A DNA stretch of 64,000 nucleotides from Deltaproteobacteria bacterium (GTDB lineage Bacteria > Myxococcota_A > Polyangia > Polyangiales > JADJMO01), in NCBI GenBank assembly GCA_025363655.1, contig JANYDK010000032.1, positions 1 through 64,000 on the forward strand, in the 5' to 3' direction. Within the stretch, counting starts at the first letter, position 1. Every line of letters begins with the position of its first letter. This document shows, one piece after another, positions 10,310 through 18,400 of this stretch. The translations under genes were made by a program, and so were the position numbers. The notes under the pieces are model-generated. The model made no database searches. It was not told the origin of the DNA and worked only from the letters and a program-made list of their open reading frames with translations.

Positions 10310-12193
10310 TTACTTCGCCACCTTCGTCGCCGGCAGCGTCCAGTAGGGGCTGATGTTGTCGGCGCCGAGGTCCTGGCCCGGCATCCACATCGGCGGGGAG
10401 CTCGGATCTCCCGCACCGAGCTTGGTCTTGTCGATGGCGCCGATCCAGATCTGCTTGCACTGCTTCACGCCGTTGGCTGCGCAAGCCTTGGCGGTGTTGG
10501 CGGCGGTGAGCTTGTGGCCGTAGTCGCGCTCGGCGCTGTAGACGACCCAGTAGTAGTCCTTCGAAGTCGCCGGGGCCCAGTGCGGCCAGGTGACGTTGTG
10601 ATCGCCCGCGCCGTTGAGGTTCGTGAGCTCCGTCTTGAACGAGCCAGTGGCGTCGGTGAGCATCAAGCGTTGGCCCGGCTTGCTCGCGTCGTCGAAGGCG
10701 CGCCAACTGCCACGCGCGGCGTTGAAGACGATGAGCTTTCCATCGGCCGACCAGCTGGGAAAAAACAGGTTTCCGTAGCTGCCGCTGGGCAACGTGAGGG
10801 GGCCTGCGACGAGCGTCTTGGGGGCGCCGAAGGTGTGCGTGGTGCCGTCGGAGGAGAAGGTCATCGTCGTCAGCGAGCCGCCGTCGAGATCGATCGATTG
10901 CCCCGGCTTCGGCGTTTGCACGAAGACGACGCTGTGACCATCGGGCGACCAATCGGCCATCAGCGCCGAGAGCTTTCCGCCGTCGCTGGCGATGTCGCCG
11001 ACGTTGGAGGCCACGGTTTTTCCCGTATCCGGATCGAAGAGCTGCAGCTTGCCGCCATCGAGCGTGGCGAGGGCGAGCGATTGATCGTCGGTCTTGTACG
11101 GATATCCGACCGGCGAGAACGTCGAATACGAGCCCTTGAACTTCTTGCCGTTGGCGTCGAGCGTGTCGTTCCAAGTCTTGGTCGTGGCGTCGAACTTCAT
11201 GAAGCCGAGGTAGGTGGCGTCGCAGGAGCCGCCGACGCAGCGCGAGTAGCCCACGCGCGTGCCCGAGCGCGAGACCGAGTGGCACGACGTGCAGTCGCCC
11301 TTGACCGAGGTCGGCGGCGTGGTGGTGCCGAAATTCTGGGTCATCAAGTCGCCCTTCGACGAGGCCCAGTAGTAGATGGCGGTGTCGTCGATGACGTCGT
11401 TCGACATCCGAATCGAGACCGACGCGCCCGGATACTTCTGCGACGGTGCGGTCGAGAGAAGACCTTCGACGGTGAAGCGGAGGGTGTCTCCGGCGGCGGT
11501 GCGGGCGACAGCTTTCCAAGCGACTTCGTCGATGGCGGCGTCTTCGACGTTGCTGAAGACGTCGATGGAGAGGAACTTCGAGGAGAGCTGGAGGTGGAAG
11601 AGATCGTTGCCGGCCTTGGTCCACTGCGCGTCGACCGCCGGGATGTTGAGCGGCGCGACCGCACCGTCGAGCGGATATTCGAGCTTCGGCATGCGCGCGG
11701 CGTCGGCAGCGGACGATGCCTTGGCGAAGAGATCGGGCGCTCCGGCCGGGGTGCCGGTGATGACCACGGAGCCGGTGAGCTTGACGGTGAGCGAGGCGGT
11801 CGCGCTCTGGCCGCTGCACGTCGCCTGCACCGTGGTGTCGCCGCCGCGGGCGATGATCGTCATCTTCGCGCCCGTGAACGAGCCGAAGGAGGGATCGAGC
11901 GCGCTCAGCGCGCAGCTGGTGGTGACGTCGGTCTTGACGCCGTCCTTGGTGGCGAAGACTTGATACGTCTGCGAGCCGGTGGCTCCGAGCGCTACGGAAA
12001 CCGTAGCGGTGGCTGGTTCCACCGAAATCGTGCCCATCGACGGCGCCGTCTCCTCGACGAAGGTGTCGGTGGCGCCGTCGAGCGCCGGCGTCTCGGCGTC
12101 GCCCGAAGCTCCACCGCACGCGGGGGCGAAGGGCACGGCAGCGGCGGCGATGATGATCGAGACTGCGACGGCGCGGAAGGAGAGCAAGCGCAT
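10310..12193 (-). CDS. Lipoprotein with Ig-like domain, CxxCH motif and TolB-type beta-propeller
   Basis: 627 residues. The signal peptide runs MRLLSFRAV...PFAPAC with Cys26 as the probable lipidation site, then an Asp/Thr linker. Residues ~45-125 (ISVEPATATVSVALG...) resemble a bacterial Ig-like (Big_2) fold. A single haem-binding-type CTSCH sits near residue 299-303. The C-terminal half contains several WSPDG/WSADG-type blades (MADWSPDGHSVVFVQ, FFPSWSADGKLIVF), as in TolB/PD40 propellers. Envelope-located; the partner or redox role is unknown. I chose the ATG at 12193 over an in-frame GTG at 12235 because it begins the signal peptide directly and has a -10-like AATACT six bases before it. 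Confidence 0.85.
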   Translation of the reverse strand: MRLLSFRAVAVSIIIAAAAVPFAPACGGASGDAETPALDGATDTFVEETAPSMGTISVEPATATVSVALGATGSQTYQVFATKDGVKTDVTTSCALSALDPSFGSFTGAKMTIIARGGDTTVQATCSGQSATASLTVKLTGSVVITGTPAGAPDLFAKASSAADAARMPKLEYPLDGAVAPLNIPAVDAQWTKAGNDLFHLQLSSKFLSIDVFSNVEDAAIDEVAWKAVARTAAGDTLRFTVEGLLSTAPSQKYPGASVSIRMSNDVIDDTAIYYWASSKGDLMTQNFGTTTPPTSVKGDCTSCHSVSRSGTRVGYSRCVGGSCDATYLGFMKFDATTKTWNDTLDANGKKFKGSYSTFSPVGYPYKTDDQSLALATLDGGKLQLFDPDTGKTVASNVGDIASDGGKLSALMADWSPDGHSVVFVQTPKPGQSIDLDGGSLTTMTFSSDGTTHTFGAPKTLVAGPLTLPSGSYGNLFFPSWSADGKLIVFNAARGSWRAFDDASKPGQRLMLTDATGSFKTELTNLNGAGDHNVTWPHWAPATSKDYYWVVYSAERDYGHKLTAANTAKACAANGVKQCKQIWIGAIDKTKLGAGDPSSPPMWMPGQDLGADNISPYWTLPATKVAK

Positions 12194-12205
12194 GCCGTCA
12201 GTATT
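12194..12205 (-). promoter_or_regulatory. Candidate -10 element, leaderless start
   Basis: On the minus strand AATACT (12205-12200) is followed by six bases, GACGGC, then the ATG at 12193. No Shine-Dalgarno sequence is visible. Confidence 0.35.
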
Positions 12206-12305
12206 GCGAAAAGACAGCGTCAGCGCATCTGTCACTCGATGATGACGTCACGTCGAGAGGACACGGCGCTCCTTCGAGGTGGGCATCGTGTCATCATCGA
12301 GCGTG

Positions 12306-13082
12306 ATGCACCTCGCCATGCACCTCGATCGAGCCCTATTTCTCGCATGCGTGGCGACGCTTTCGGCGTGTCCAGCGACGCGCCCCGTCGAGGTCGGTGG
12401 TCCGCCGGCGAAGAGCGACGGGCCGAGGGGCTTTCGTCCCGATGCACCCGCCGATCCTCATCCCGTCGACGTTCACGACGATTTTCCCGGGCCGTCGGCC
12501 GAGGCGCTGGGCGTCTTTCGACCGGAGGTCGGCTGCGGCGAGCCGATCTTCATGGGGCCGAAGAAGTCGAGCAAGACGAAGGTCGCGGGCGCGGTGGCGA
12601 GCTATCCGAAGCAAGGCGTCGATTGCTTCGGCACTTTCGCGTGCACGGGAGATGACGAGCTCGCGCAGTTGCCACCCTCGTGCGAGGCGCTCGCCGGCTG
12701 TGACGACGATGGCCCGTCCAGGCCGGCGATGTGCAAGGCGACGTTGACGGTGCTGAAGCCGCGCATCGCCACGCGCGCGATGGTGTGCATGAAGGAGCTC
12801 GCCGACTTCGTCTGCCAGCCTGGGCTAAGGGCAGCCTGTCGCGAGCATGCGCTCCTGCGGGCGTGCGACGATGGGGGCGCCGACGCGAGCTGCCTGGCGA
12901 TCGAGAAGGCGTGTCCGAAGACGACGCGGAGAGAGTGTCGAGCGTACTTGTCGGGGATGACCGAGAGTGGCCGCTCCAACGTCGTCTCGTGCATGAAGGA
13001 CGACTGCGTCGGTGGCTTGCGCGACTGCGTGGACGAGGTCGTCGATATTTCGAGCACGTCGAGCGCGACGCCGCCGAAGTAG
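12306..13082 (+). CDS. Cys-rich putative lipoprotein, unknown function
   Basis: 258 residues from the first ATG. The N-terminus MHLAMHLDRALFLACVATLSACPAT is a signal peptide with a lipobox (LSAC). After a Pro/Asp-rich stretch come more than a dozen cysteines spread regularly (CFGTFACTGDDE, CEALAGCDDDG, CREHALLRACDDGG, CLAIEKACPK, CRAYL, CVGGLRDCVDE), probably disulfide-bonded in the periplasm or on the surface. The same style of Cys-spaced lipoprotein occurs at 31671. An in-frame GTG at 12279 is less likely. The gene is divergent from the propeller lipoprotein with 112 bp between starts. Confidence 0.75.
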   Translation: MHLAMHLDRALFLACVATLSACPATRPVEVGGPPAKSDGPRGFRPDAPADPHPVDVHDDFPGPSAEALGVFRPEVGCGEPIFMGPKKSSKTKVAGAVASYPKQGVDCFGTFACTGDDELAQLPPSCEALAGCDDDGPSRPAMCKATLTVLKPRIATRAMVCMKELADFVCQPGLRAACREHALLRACDDGGADASCLAIEKACPKTTRRECRAYLSGMTESGRSNVVSCMKDDCVGGLRDCVDEVVDISSTSSATPPK

Positions 13083-13112
13083 CGGTGACACAGCGCTGAT
13101 ACGAAATCTCCC

Positions 13113-13814
13113 TCAAAACAAGCGCAATTGCTTCTTCTTCGGCGCGCTCTCTTCGGCCACCGGCTCCGCATCCGGCGCCGCCAGACAGCCGGCGTCGTCA
13201 TTGCCCACCGCGTTCACTCGCTTGTTCACTTCGGTGGCGACGAGCACGTCGTTGGCGACGGGCTTCAACATCGTCGCCACCGCCTTCGCGTCCTTGGTCG
13301 TGAGAAACTCTTCGGCGCCTTCGAGGGGAACGATCACCGGCATGCGGTCATGGACGTTGGCGACGAGCGCGTTCGGCGTCGTGGTCAAGATGGAGAAGCG
13401 AAAGCCCGACGACGCCTCGTGACAGAGCGCGGCGAAGAGGAACGGCTTCTCGTCGGCGCGATGGAACCAAATCGGCCGGCGGTTCCCCTTCTCGCCCATC
13501 CATTCGAAAAAGCCATCGGCTGGGATGAGGGCGCGATGTCCCGCCGCAGGATCCGCGAGCATCGTTCGCGTGCGGGCGTTCTCGACGCGCGTGTTGATCT
13601 GGGTGCCCTTGCCGAGTCCCCACGCTGCCGGAATGAGCTCGCGCTCGAAAGTGCCGCCGGAGCGCGCGGCGAGGCGCAAGGCCCAGTGCTCGTCGGTGGG
13701 CGCGACGTTGTAGCGCTTGCGGTAGTGCTCCTTGAAGAACTGCGATCCCGCGACTCCGAGCAGCTCGGCGAGCTCGTCGGCGTCGGCGCCTGCCAGCGTG
13801 AAGCGACCGCACAT
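13113..13814 (-). CDS. yedK: SRAP-domain protein (abasic-site DNA-protein crosslinker)
   Basis: 233 residues starting MCGRFTLAG. Cys2 becomes the N-terminal residue after Met removal and forms the thiazolidine crosslink to abasic sites in single-stranded DNA in this family (YedK/HMCES). Other family signatures are present: YNVAPTDEHW, INTRVENARTRTM, ALIPADGFFEW and the active-site His region NALVANVHDRMPVIV. Cytoplasmic, role in replication-linked DNA repair. It lies 14 bp downstream of the aconitase-like gene on the same strand and could be cotranscribed, although no functional link is obvious. Confidence 0.95.
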   Translation of the reverse strand: MCGRFTLAGADADELAELLGVAGSQFFKEHYRKRYNVAPTDEHWALRLAARSGGTFERELIPAAWGLGKGTQINTRVENARTRTMLADPAAGHRALIPADGFFEWMGEKGNRRPIWFHRADEKPFLFAALCHEASSGFRFSILTTTPNALVANVHDRMPVIVPLEGAEEFLTTKDAKAVATMLKPVANDVLVATEVNKRVNAVGNDDAGCLAAPDAEPVAEESAPKKKQLRLF

Positions 13815-13828
13815 GCGCTGATGTCCTG

Positions 13829-15847
13829 CTAGGCCTTCGCCGCCAACTCTTCTGGCGTCACGATGCGACCAGCAATCGCGCTCGCGGCGACGACCAACGG
13901 GCTCGCCAAGTAGACCTTCCCCGGACCGCTTCTACCCGGAAAATTACGGTTGATTGCGCTCACCGTCACTTGCTGGGCGGAGTCGCTGACGCCGGGGCCG
14001 GCCTTGATGCACGCGCCGCACGAAGGGTCGACGAGCTCGGCGCCGGCCTTCTCGAAGACGTCGAGGTAGCCCTTCGCCTCGGCATAACGGCGAATGTCCT
14101 GCGAGCCGAACTGGATGTAGAGGTGGACGCCGTCGGCGACCTTCTGGCCGCGATCGAGCGCGCTCTGCAAGACGCTCGCGTACATGTCCATGTCGGCCTT
14201 CTTGCCGCCGGTGCACGAGCCGCCGTAGGCGATGTCGATTTTGACGCCGCCTTGGTTCTTCTCGCCGAGCTCGGAGATGGAGACGCCGTTGCGCGGGTCG
14301 CCGGGCGTCGCGACCATCGGGACGATCGTCGCGAGGTCGACTTCGAACGTCGCTAGATACGTCGCACCCGGATCGGCTTTGACGATGCGAGCGCGCGCGT
14401 CGGCAGCTTGCTCGGGAGTGAGCCCGCGCTGCTTCACGAGGTAGTCGATGACGACGTCGTCGGCTTCGATGATGCCGGTGAAGCCGCCTGCCTCGACGGC
14501 CATGTTGGTGAGGGTCGCGCGCTCGTCGAGCGAGAGGTGGTCGATGCCGTCGCCGGAGAACTCGAGCACCTTGCCGATGCCGTCGCCGCCCTTGAAGAAC
14601 GGCTGCGCGAGGATGTGCAACATGACGTCCTTGGCGCAGACGCCAGGCCGCAATTTTCCCTTCAGAATGAAGCGCGCGGTCTCGGGCACGGTGACGCGGA
14701 CGTCGCGCGTGAACCAGGCGTTGGCCATGTCGGTGGAGCCGACGCCGAACGCGAAGCAGCCGAGCGCGCCCGCCATGCAGGTGTGCGAGTCGGTGCCGAG
14801 GACGAGGTGGCCGGGGAGGCCGAGCTCTTCGATGACCTTGTTGTGGCAGATGGCCTCCGAGCCGACGAGCTTCCCGTCGCGGTGCACCTCGCCGTAGAGC
14901 TTCACGCCTTGCTTCTTGGTGAACGATTCCTGCACCGTCGCCAGCTCGGCGGCTTGCTCCTGCAGCCCCATGTCCTTGTGCGCCTTGGGCATGATGAGGT
15001 CGAGGAAGGTCAAGTGATCGCGGAAGGCGAAGACGCTCTCCGGCTCGGTCACCTTCGCGTCTTGCCCCATCTCGGCGCGGAAGAGCGCGTCGGCCATCGG
15101 CGTCACGTATTCGTGCGAGAAGCGCACGTCGGTGCGCGCGAAGAACGCGTCCCCCGGCTTCACCGCCACGGCGCCCGTCTTTCCGGTTCGCGCGTCGACG
15201 ATGACGTGTGCGGCGAGGATCTTCTCGCAGAGGGTCATCGGCCTCGCTTCGGTCGTCACTTCGGGCGGGGAGACCTCGCCCGCGAGCCGCGCGCGGTTGT
15301 AGGCGAAGAGCCCGCCACGCTCGACGATGCCGGCGCTGATCGGATCGAGCCCCTGGGTGAACTCGCTCATCGCGATCGCCTCGCCGCGCTCGATGCGCGG
15401 AAGGAGCGAGAAATCGGTGCTCGTGAGGAGCCCGATGTTCTGCGCGTTCTGTCGGTAAATCTTCTCGATGCTCTTGGCGACGACGAGCTTCACGCCGGCC
15501 TTGAGCTCGCTGTACGGCGCCGTCTCGCGGCTCGATCCGCACCCCTTGGAGATGCCGCTGGCGATGACCCCGAAGGCGCCGGACTTGATCGAGTCCTTCT
15601 TGACGTTGCCGCCGCGGAGCCCGATCAGCGAGTAGCGAGCGAGCGTCTCGTCGTAGTAGTAGCAAACCCACCCCGGCGTGATTTCATCGGTGGAAATGCT
15701 CCCGATCAGCGCGCGCTTCTCGTCGTACGAGAGGGTGGCGCCATCGAGCTGAGCCTTGAGCTCGCTCTCGTCTTCGGTGAGGTAGAGGACCCGACGCGGA
15801 AAGGTGATCGTGGGGGCGGCCGCCATGTGCGGTGAAAGCTGCAACAT
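13829..15847 (-). CDS. Aconitase/isopropylmalate-isomerase family protein, swivel domain first
   Basis: 672 residues. Residues ~15-200 are a LeuD-like swivel domain with the signature KGCGSSRETAP (101-111). Residues ~205-672 are a LeuC-like catalytic part with [4Fe-4S] ligands Cys357 (GTDSHTC) and Cys610/Cys613 (DPSCGAC). This order is the reverse of mitochondrial-type aconitase and resembles AcnB without its HEAT-like domain. It should dehydrate/rehydrate a 2-hydroxy tricarboxylate or malate-type acid; whether citrate, homocitrate or isopropylmalate cannot be decided here. No leu or citrate-cycle genes lie nearby. Start uncertain: ATG at 15847 gives MLQLSPHMAAAP, while ATG at 15826 gives MAAAPTITF; neither has a clear ribosome-binding site. 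Confidence 0.9.
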   Translation of the reverse strand: MLQLSPHMAAAPTITFPRRVLYLTEDESELKAQLDGATLSYDEKRALIGSISTDEITPGWVCYYYDETLARYSLIGLRGGNVKKDSIKSGAFGVIASGISKGCGSSRETAPYSELKAGVKLVVAKSIEKIYRQNAQNIGLLTSTDFSLLPRIERGEAIAMSEFTQGLDPISAGIVERGGLFAYNRARLAGEVSPPEVTTEARPMTLCEKILAAHVIVDARTGKTGAVAVKPGDAFFARTDVRFSHEYVTPMADALFRAEMGQDAKVTEPESVFAFRDHLTFLDLIMPKAHKDMGLQEQAAELATVQESFTKKQGVKLYGEVHRDGKLVGSEAICHNKVIEELGLPGHLVLGTDSHTCMAGALGCFAFGVGSTDMANAWFTRDVRVTVPETARFILKGKLRPGVCAKDVMLHILAQPFFKGGDGIGKVLEFSGDGIDHLSLDERATLTNMAVEAGGFTGIIEADDVVIDYLVKQRGLTPEQAADARARIVKADPGATYLATFEVDLATIVPMVATPGDPRNGVSISELGEKNQGGVKIDIAYGGSCTGGKKADMDMYASVLQSALDRGQKVADGVHLYIQFGSQDIRRYAEAKGYLDVFEKAGAELVDPSCGACIKAGPGVSDSAQQVTVSAINRNFPGRSGPGKVYLASPLVVAASAIAGRIVTPEELAAKA

Positions 15848-15875
15848 TACCGAGCGGGCGACCAGGCAGGTTGCG

Positions 15876-17966
15876 TCAACTCGGGTTTCCGGCCTCGCTC
15901 AGCTTCGGCATCGGCACGGTCTTCCGCTGCTTCAGGTCGATGCGCACCGGGAGCACGATCATCGGGACGCCGACGTGCTGAAGACGCTGCTGAATCAAGA
16001 ACGCGGTCTCGTTGTGGAGCACGCGATTCCAGGTCGTGTCCTCTTCGAAAATCAGCTGCCCGGCGACGACGAGGCCCTTGGGATAGCGCTTGATCATCTC
16101 GAGGCCGAGGTGCTGCGCTTCGAGCGCGACCTCGGTGCCGATGGCGAAGGCGCTCGCGGCAGGGAGGCCGAGGGTCTCGGCGAAGAGCTCGTAGCGGAGC
16201 AGACTCTCGCGCGTACGTTGCTCGAGCGCGGCGAGTTGGTCTTGGCCCTTGAACGACTCCGAGTCGACGACGGCGACGCTGACGAAGACGACGCCGGCGA
16301 AATGACCGGGAAACATTCGCATCATCGTCAAGAGCGCATGACGGCCGAGGCCGCTGTAGCCGCCGACGAAGAGGATGGCGACCGGCTTCTTCGCGTCCGG
16401 CTCGGTGCGACCGTGATGCTCTTCGAGGTGCGGATCGGCGCCGTGCTCGAAGGTCTTCGCCTCGCGTTCGAGGTTGCGCTTGGCTGCGATTTCCACCTCT
16501 TCGGGGGAGGGGAGCTCGGCGTCGAGCTTGCGCAGCCCCTGCACGACGGCCTGGTAATGCCGCTTGATGGCGAAGCAGAGGAGGACGAGGCCGAAGGTGA
16601 TGACCAGCGTCACCCAGCCGCCCTCGAGGAATTTCTCGAAGATGGTGATCGCGAGAATGGTCACGCAGAGGACGAGCGCGAGGAGGTGCGCCGGCAGGTG
16701 GCGCTTCCAGTCGGGGAACTCTTTGCGACGGCGAATCCAGAAGCGCGCCATCGCCAAGTTGGAGAGCGAAAACGTCACGAAGACGTTGATCGAGTACATG
16801 ACGACGAGCTTGCTGACGTCGCCCCGCGTGTAGATGAGCGCAGCCGCTGCCGCGCCGGCCATCAAGACCACGCCGTTGCGCATCGAGAGTCGTTCGGAGA
16901 GCGCGGCGAAGCGGTGGGGCAACCAAGAGTCGGTCGCCATGTTCGCCATCACGCGCGGTCCATCGAGAAAACCAGCCTGCGCGGCGACGAAGAGGAGCGC
17001 GCCCTCGGAGACGAGGGTGACGATGATGAAGCCCCAACCGATCTTGACGCCGCCGAGGTGCCAGCCGCTCGCCATCCTCTCGAGGAGGACTGCGTTCATC
17101 GTCTTGCCCTCTTCTGCGTGGGCGTGGAGCAAGAGGTAGCTGAGCATGATGCCGCCGGCGGTGATGGCGAGCGAGACGGCCATCAAGACCATGGTCTTCT
17201 TCGCGGTCTGCACGCGAGGCTCGCGCATCATCGCGACGCCGTTGGAGACGGCCTCGATGCCGGTGTAGGTACCGCCGCCCATGGAGTAAGCGCGGACGAA
17301 GAGCGAGAGCGCGCCGACGATGCCGAGGTTCTTCACCGAGGTGCCGAGGTTGCTCTTCACCTCGGCCGAGACCGCGCCGACGTCGCCGAGATGACCGCCG
17401 ATGGCGACGATCAAGACGATGGCGTGGGTGACGAGAAATATGCCGAAAATGGGCACCAGCGCGGAGACCGACTCCTTCGCGCCGCGCATGTTCATGAGCG
17501 TCAAGATCGCGAGGCCGGTGAAGGTGAAGGGGAGCTTCAGCCAGTGCAGGCGCTCGGGGATGAAGCTGAAGATGGCGTCGGCGCCGCTGGCGATCGAGAT
17601 GGTGATCGTGAGCACGTAGTCGACGAGCAGCGCCGCGCCGGAGACGACGCCGACGCGCGGTCCGAGGAGCGAGGTGGCGACGACGTAGCCACCACCGCCG
17701 CTCGGGAAGTGCTCGATGATGCGCGAGTACCCGTAGCTGATGATGAAGACGGTCGCGGCGGTCGCGAGCGCGAGGAAGAACGCGAGACCGGTGTGCTCGC
17801 CGAGCGCGCGAAACGACTCGTCGGGGCCGTACGCCGAGCTACTCAGCCCGTCGGCACCGAGGCCGACCCACGCGAGGAAGGCGATCAGCGAGAGTTTGTG
17901 GAAAGCGTGCGGATCTTTGACGTCCTTCGGCGCACCGAAGAAAAAACGGCGAATGCTGGTCGGCAT
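15876..17966 (-). CDS. KimA-like potassium transporter (KUP/APC family)
   Basis: 696 residues. About twelve membrane segments lie between residues 25 and 480, followed by a cytosolic universal-stress-type domain ending AFLIQQRLQHVGVPMIV. The opening IRRFFFGAP, DGLSSSAYG, FPSGGGGYVV and LVDYVLTITISIASGADAI match Bacillus KimA (YdaO) closely. The residues recalled as K+ ligands in KimA are all in register here: D39, Y46, D116, T120, S124, T235 and E238. The protein should therefore import K+ with protons rather than amino acids, although general tools would call it an amino-acid permease. A GTG at 18008 would add 14 residues; the ATG at 17966 starts where KimA starts. Divergent from kup. Confidence 0.82.
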   Translation of the reverse strand: MPTSIRRFFFGAPKDVKDPHAFHKLSLIAFLAWVGLGADGLSSSAYGPDESFRALGEHTGLAFFLALATAATVFIISYGYSRIIEHFPSGGGGYVVATSLLGPRVGVVSGAALLVDYVLTITISIASGADAIFSFIPERLHWLKLPFTFTGLAILTLMNMRGAKESVSALVPIFGIFLVTHAIVLIVAIGGHLGDVGAVSAEVKSNLGTSVKNLGIVGALSLFVRAYSMGGGTYTGIEAVSNGVAMMREPRVQTAKKTMVLMAVSLAITAGGIMLSYLLLHAHAEEGKTMNAVLLERMASGWHLGGVKIGWGFIIVTLVSEGALLFVAAQAGFLDGPRVMANMATDSWLPHRFAALSERLSMRNGVVLMAGAAAAALIYTRGDVSKLVVMYSINVFVTFSLSNLAMARFWIRRRKEFPDWKRHLPAHLLALVLCVTILAITIFEKFLEGGWVTLVITFGLVLLCFAIKRHYQAVVQGLRKLDAELPSPEEVEIAAKRNLEREAKTFEHGADPHLEEHHGRTEPDAKKPVAILFVGGYSGLGRHALLTMMRMFPGHFAGVVFVSVAVVDSESFKGQDQLAALEQRTRESLLRYELFAETLGLPAASAFAIGTEVALEAQHLGLEMIKRYPKGLVVAGQLIFEEDTTWNRVLHNETAFLIQQRLQHVGVPMIVLPVRIDLKQRKTVPMPKLSEAGNPS

Positions 17967-18190
17967 GGCGGCTCGACGCTCTTGCGAGCGCTCCCTCGAG
18001 GCCGACACCGCGCTTTCGCTCGATGATCGTCCTCCTCCTCACGCCTGCGGGGTTAGCTGACGGGCTGGGGCCGGAAGAGTGGCCCTCGTCGCGGTCGCGT
18101 GATCGACGGTGTCGTCATTGGTCACGTCCTCCACGTCGTTCGCCCCGGAGAGCGCGCTGTTTCATGAGCGCGATCGCTTGGGTCCCCCGT

Positions 18191-18210
18191 CGATCGAGAT
18201 CGCTCGATCG
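18191..18210. repeat. Perfect 8-bp inverted repeat upstream of kup
   Basis: CGATCGAG (18191-18198) and CTCGATCG (18203-18210) are exact reverse complements around a four-base loop. No T-tract follows and it lies between divergent genes, so an operator is more likely than a terminator. Confidence 0.5.
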
Positions 18211-18390
18211 TTCGGCGTAGAGGCAAGGTGGTGCTCGGCGCCCAGCGTGGCAACGAAAAACCAAGAGAAATCAGCGTCGACTGCAGGCGCGCATCGTCCT
18301 GACTCTCGAGGCGTGCCAGCGACTGCCGATTCGCAATGCAAAACTGCAGAACTGCATCGTGCGCGTTCTCTCGGGGGGCGAGTTGAGTTA

Positions 18391-18399
18391 GGAAGGAGG
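18391..18399 (+). promoter_or_regulatory. Kup ribosome-binding site, unusually close to the start
   Basis: GGAAGGAGG ends one base before the only plausible start, GTG at 18401. The AGGAGG core is nearer than the usual 5-9 bases; pairing through the first GGAAGG gives a four-base gap. No other in-frame ATG/GTG precedes the conserved LGVVYGDIGTSPLY segment. Confidence 0.6.
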
Positions 18400-18400
18400 C

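Larger units (their letters stand above)
17967..18400. promoter_or_regulatory. 434-bp divergent control region between two K+ transporter genes
   Basis: No convincing gene; short frames here have shadow-like Arg/Ser composition. Visible structure: a perfect 8-bp inverted repeat CGATCGAG-ATCG-CTCGATCG at 18191-18210, and three TGCA tetramers spaced exactly 8 bp apart at 18337-18356. Both could be operator sites. I looked for a c-di-AMP (ydaO-type) riboswitch because of the flanking genes and did not recognise one. If the in-frame GTG at 18008 is the real start of the left gene, the region shrinks to 392 bp. Confidence 0.4.

Noticed and set aside
15876-17966. Assignment as an amino-acid permease
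   Set aside because: Signature segments, K+-ligand residues and the C-terminal UspA-like domain fit KimA better than amino-acid transporters.
18009-18400. c-di-AMP riboswitch upstream of K+ transporters
   Set aside because: No recognisable ydaO-type conserved segments or matching stem arrangement; a covariance-model search would be needed to exclude a divergent form.
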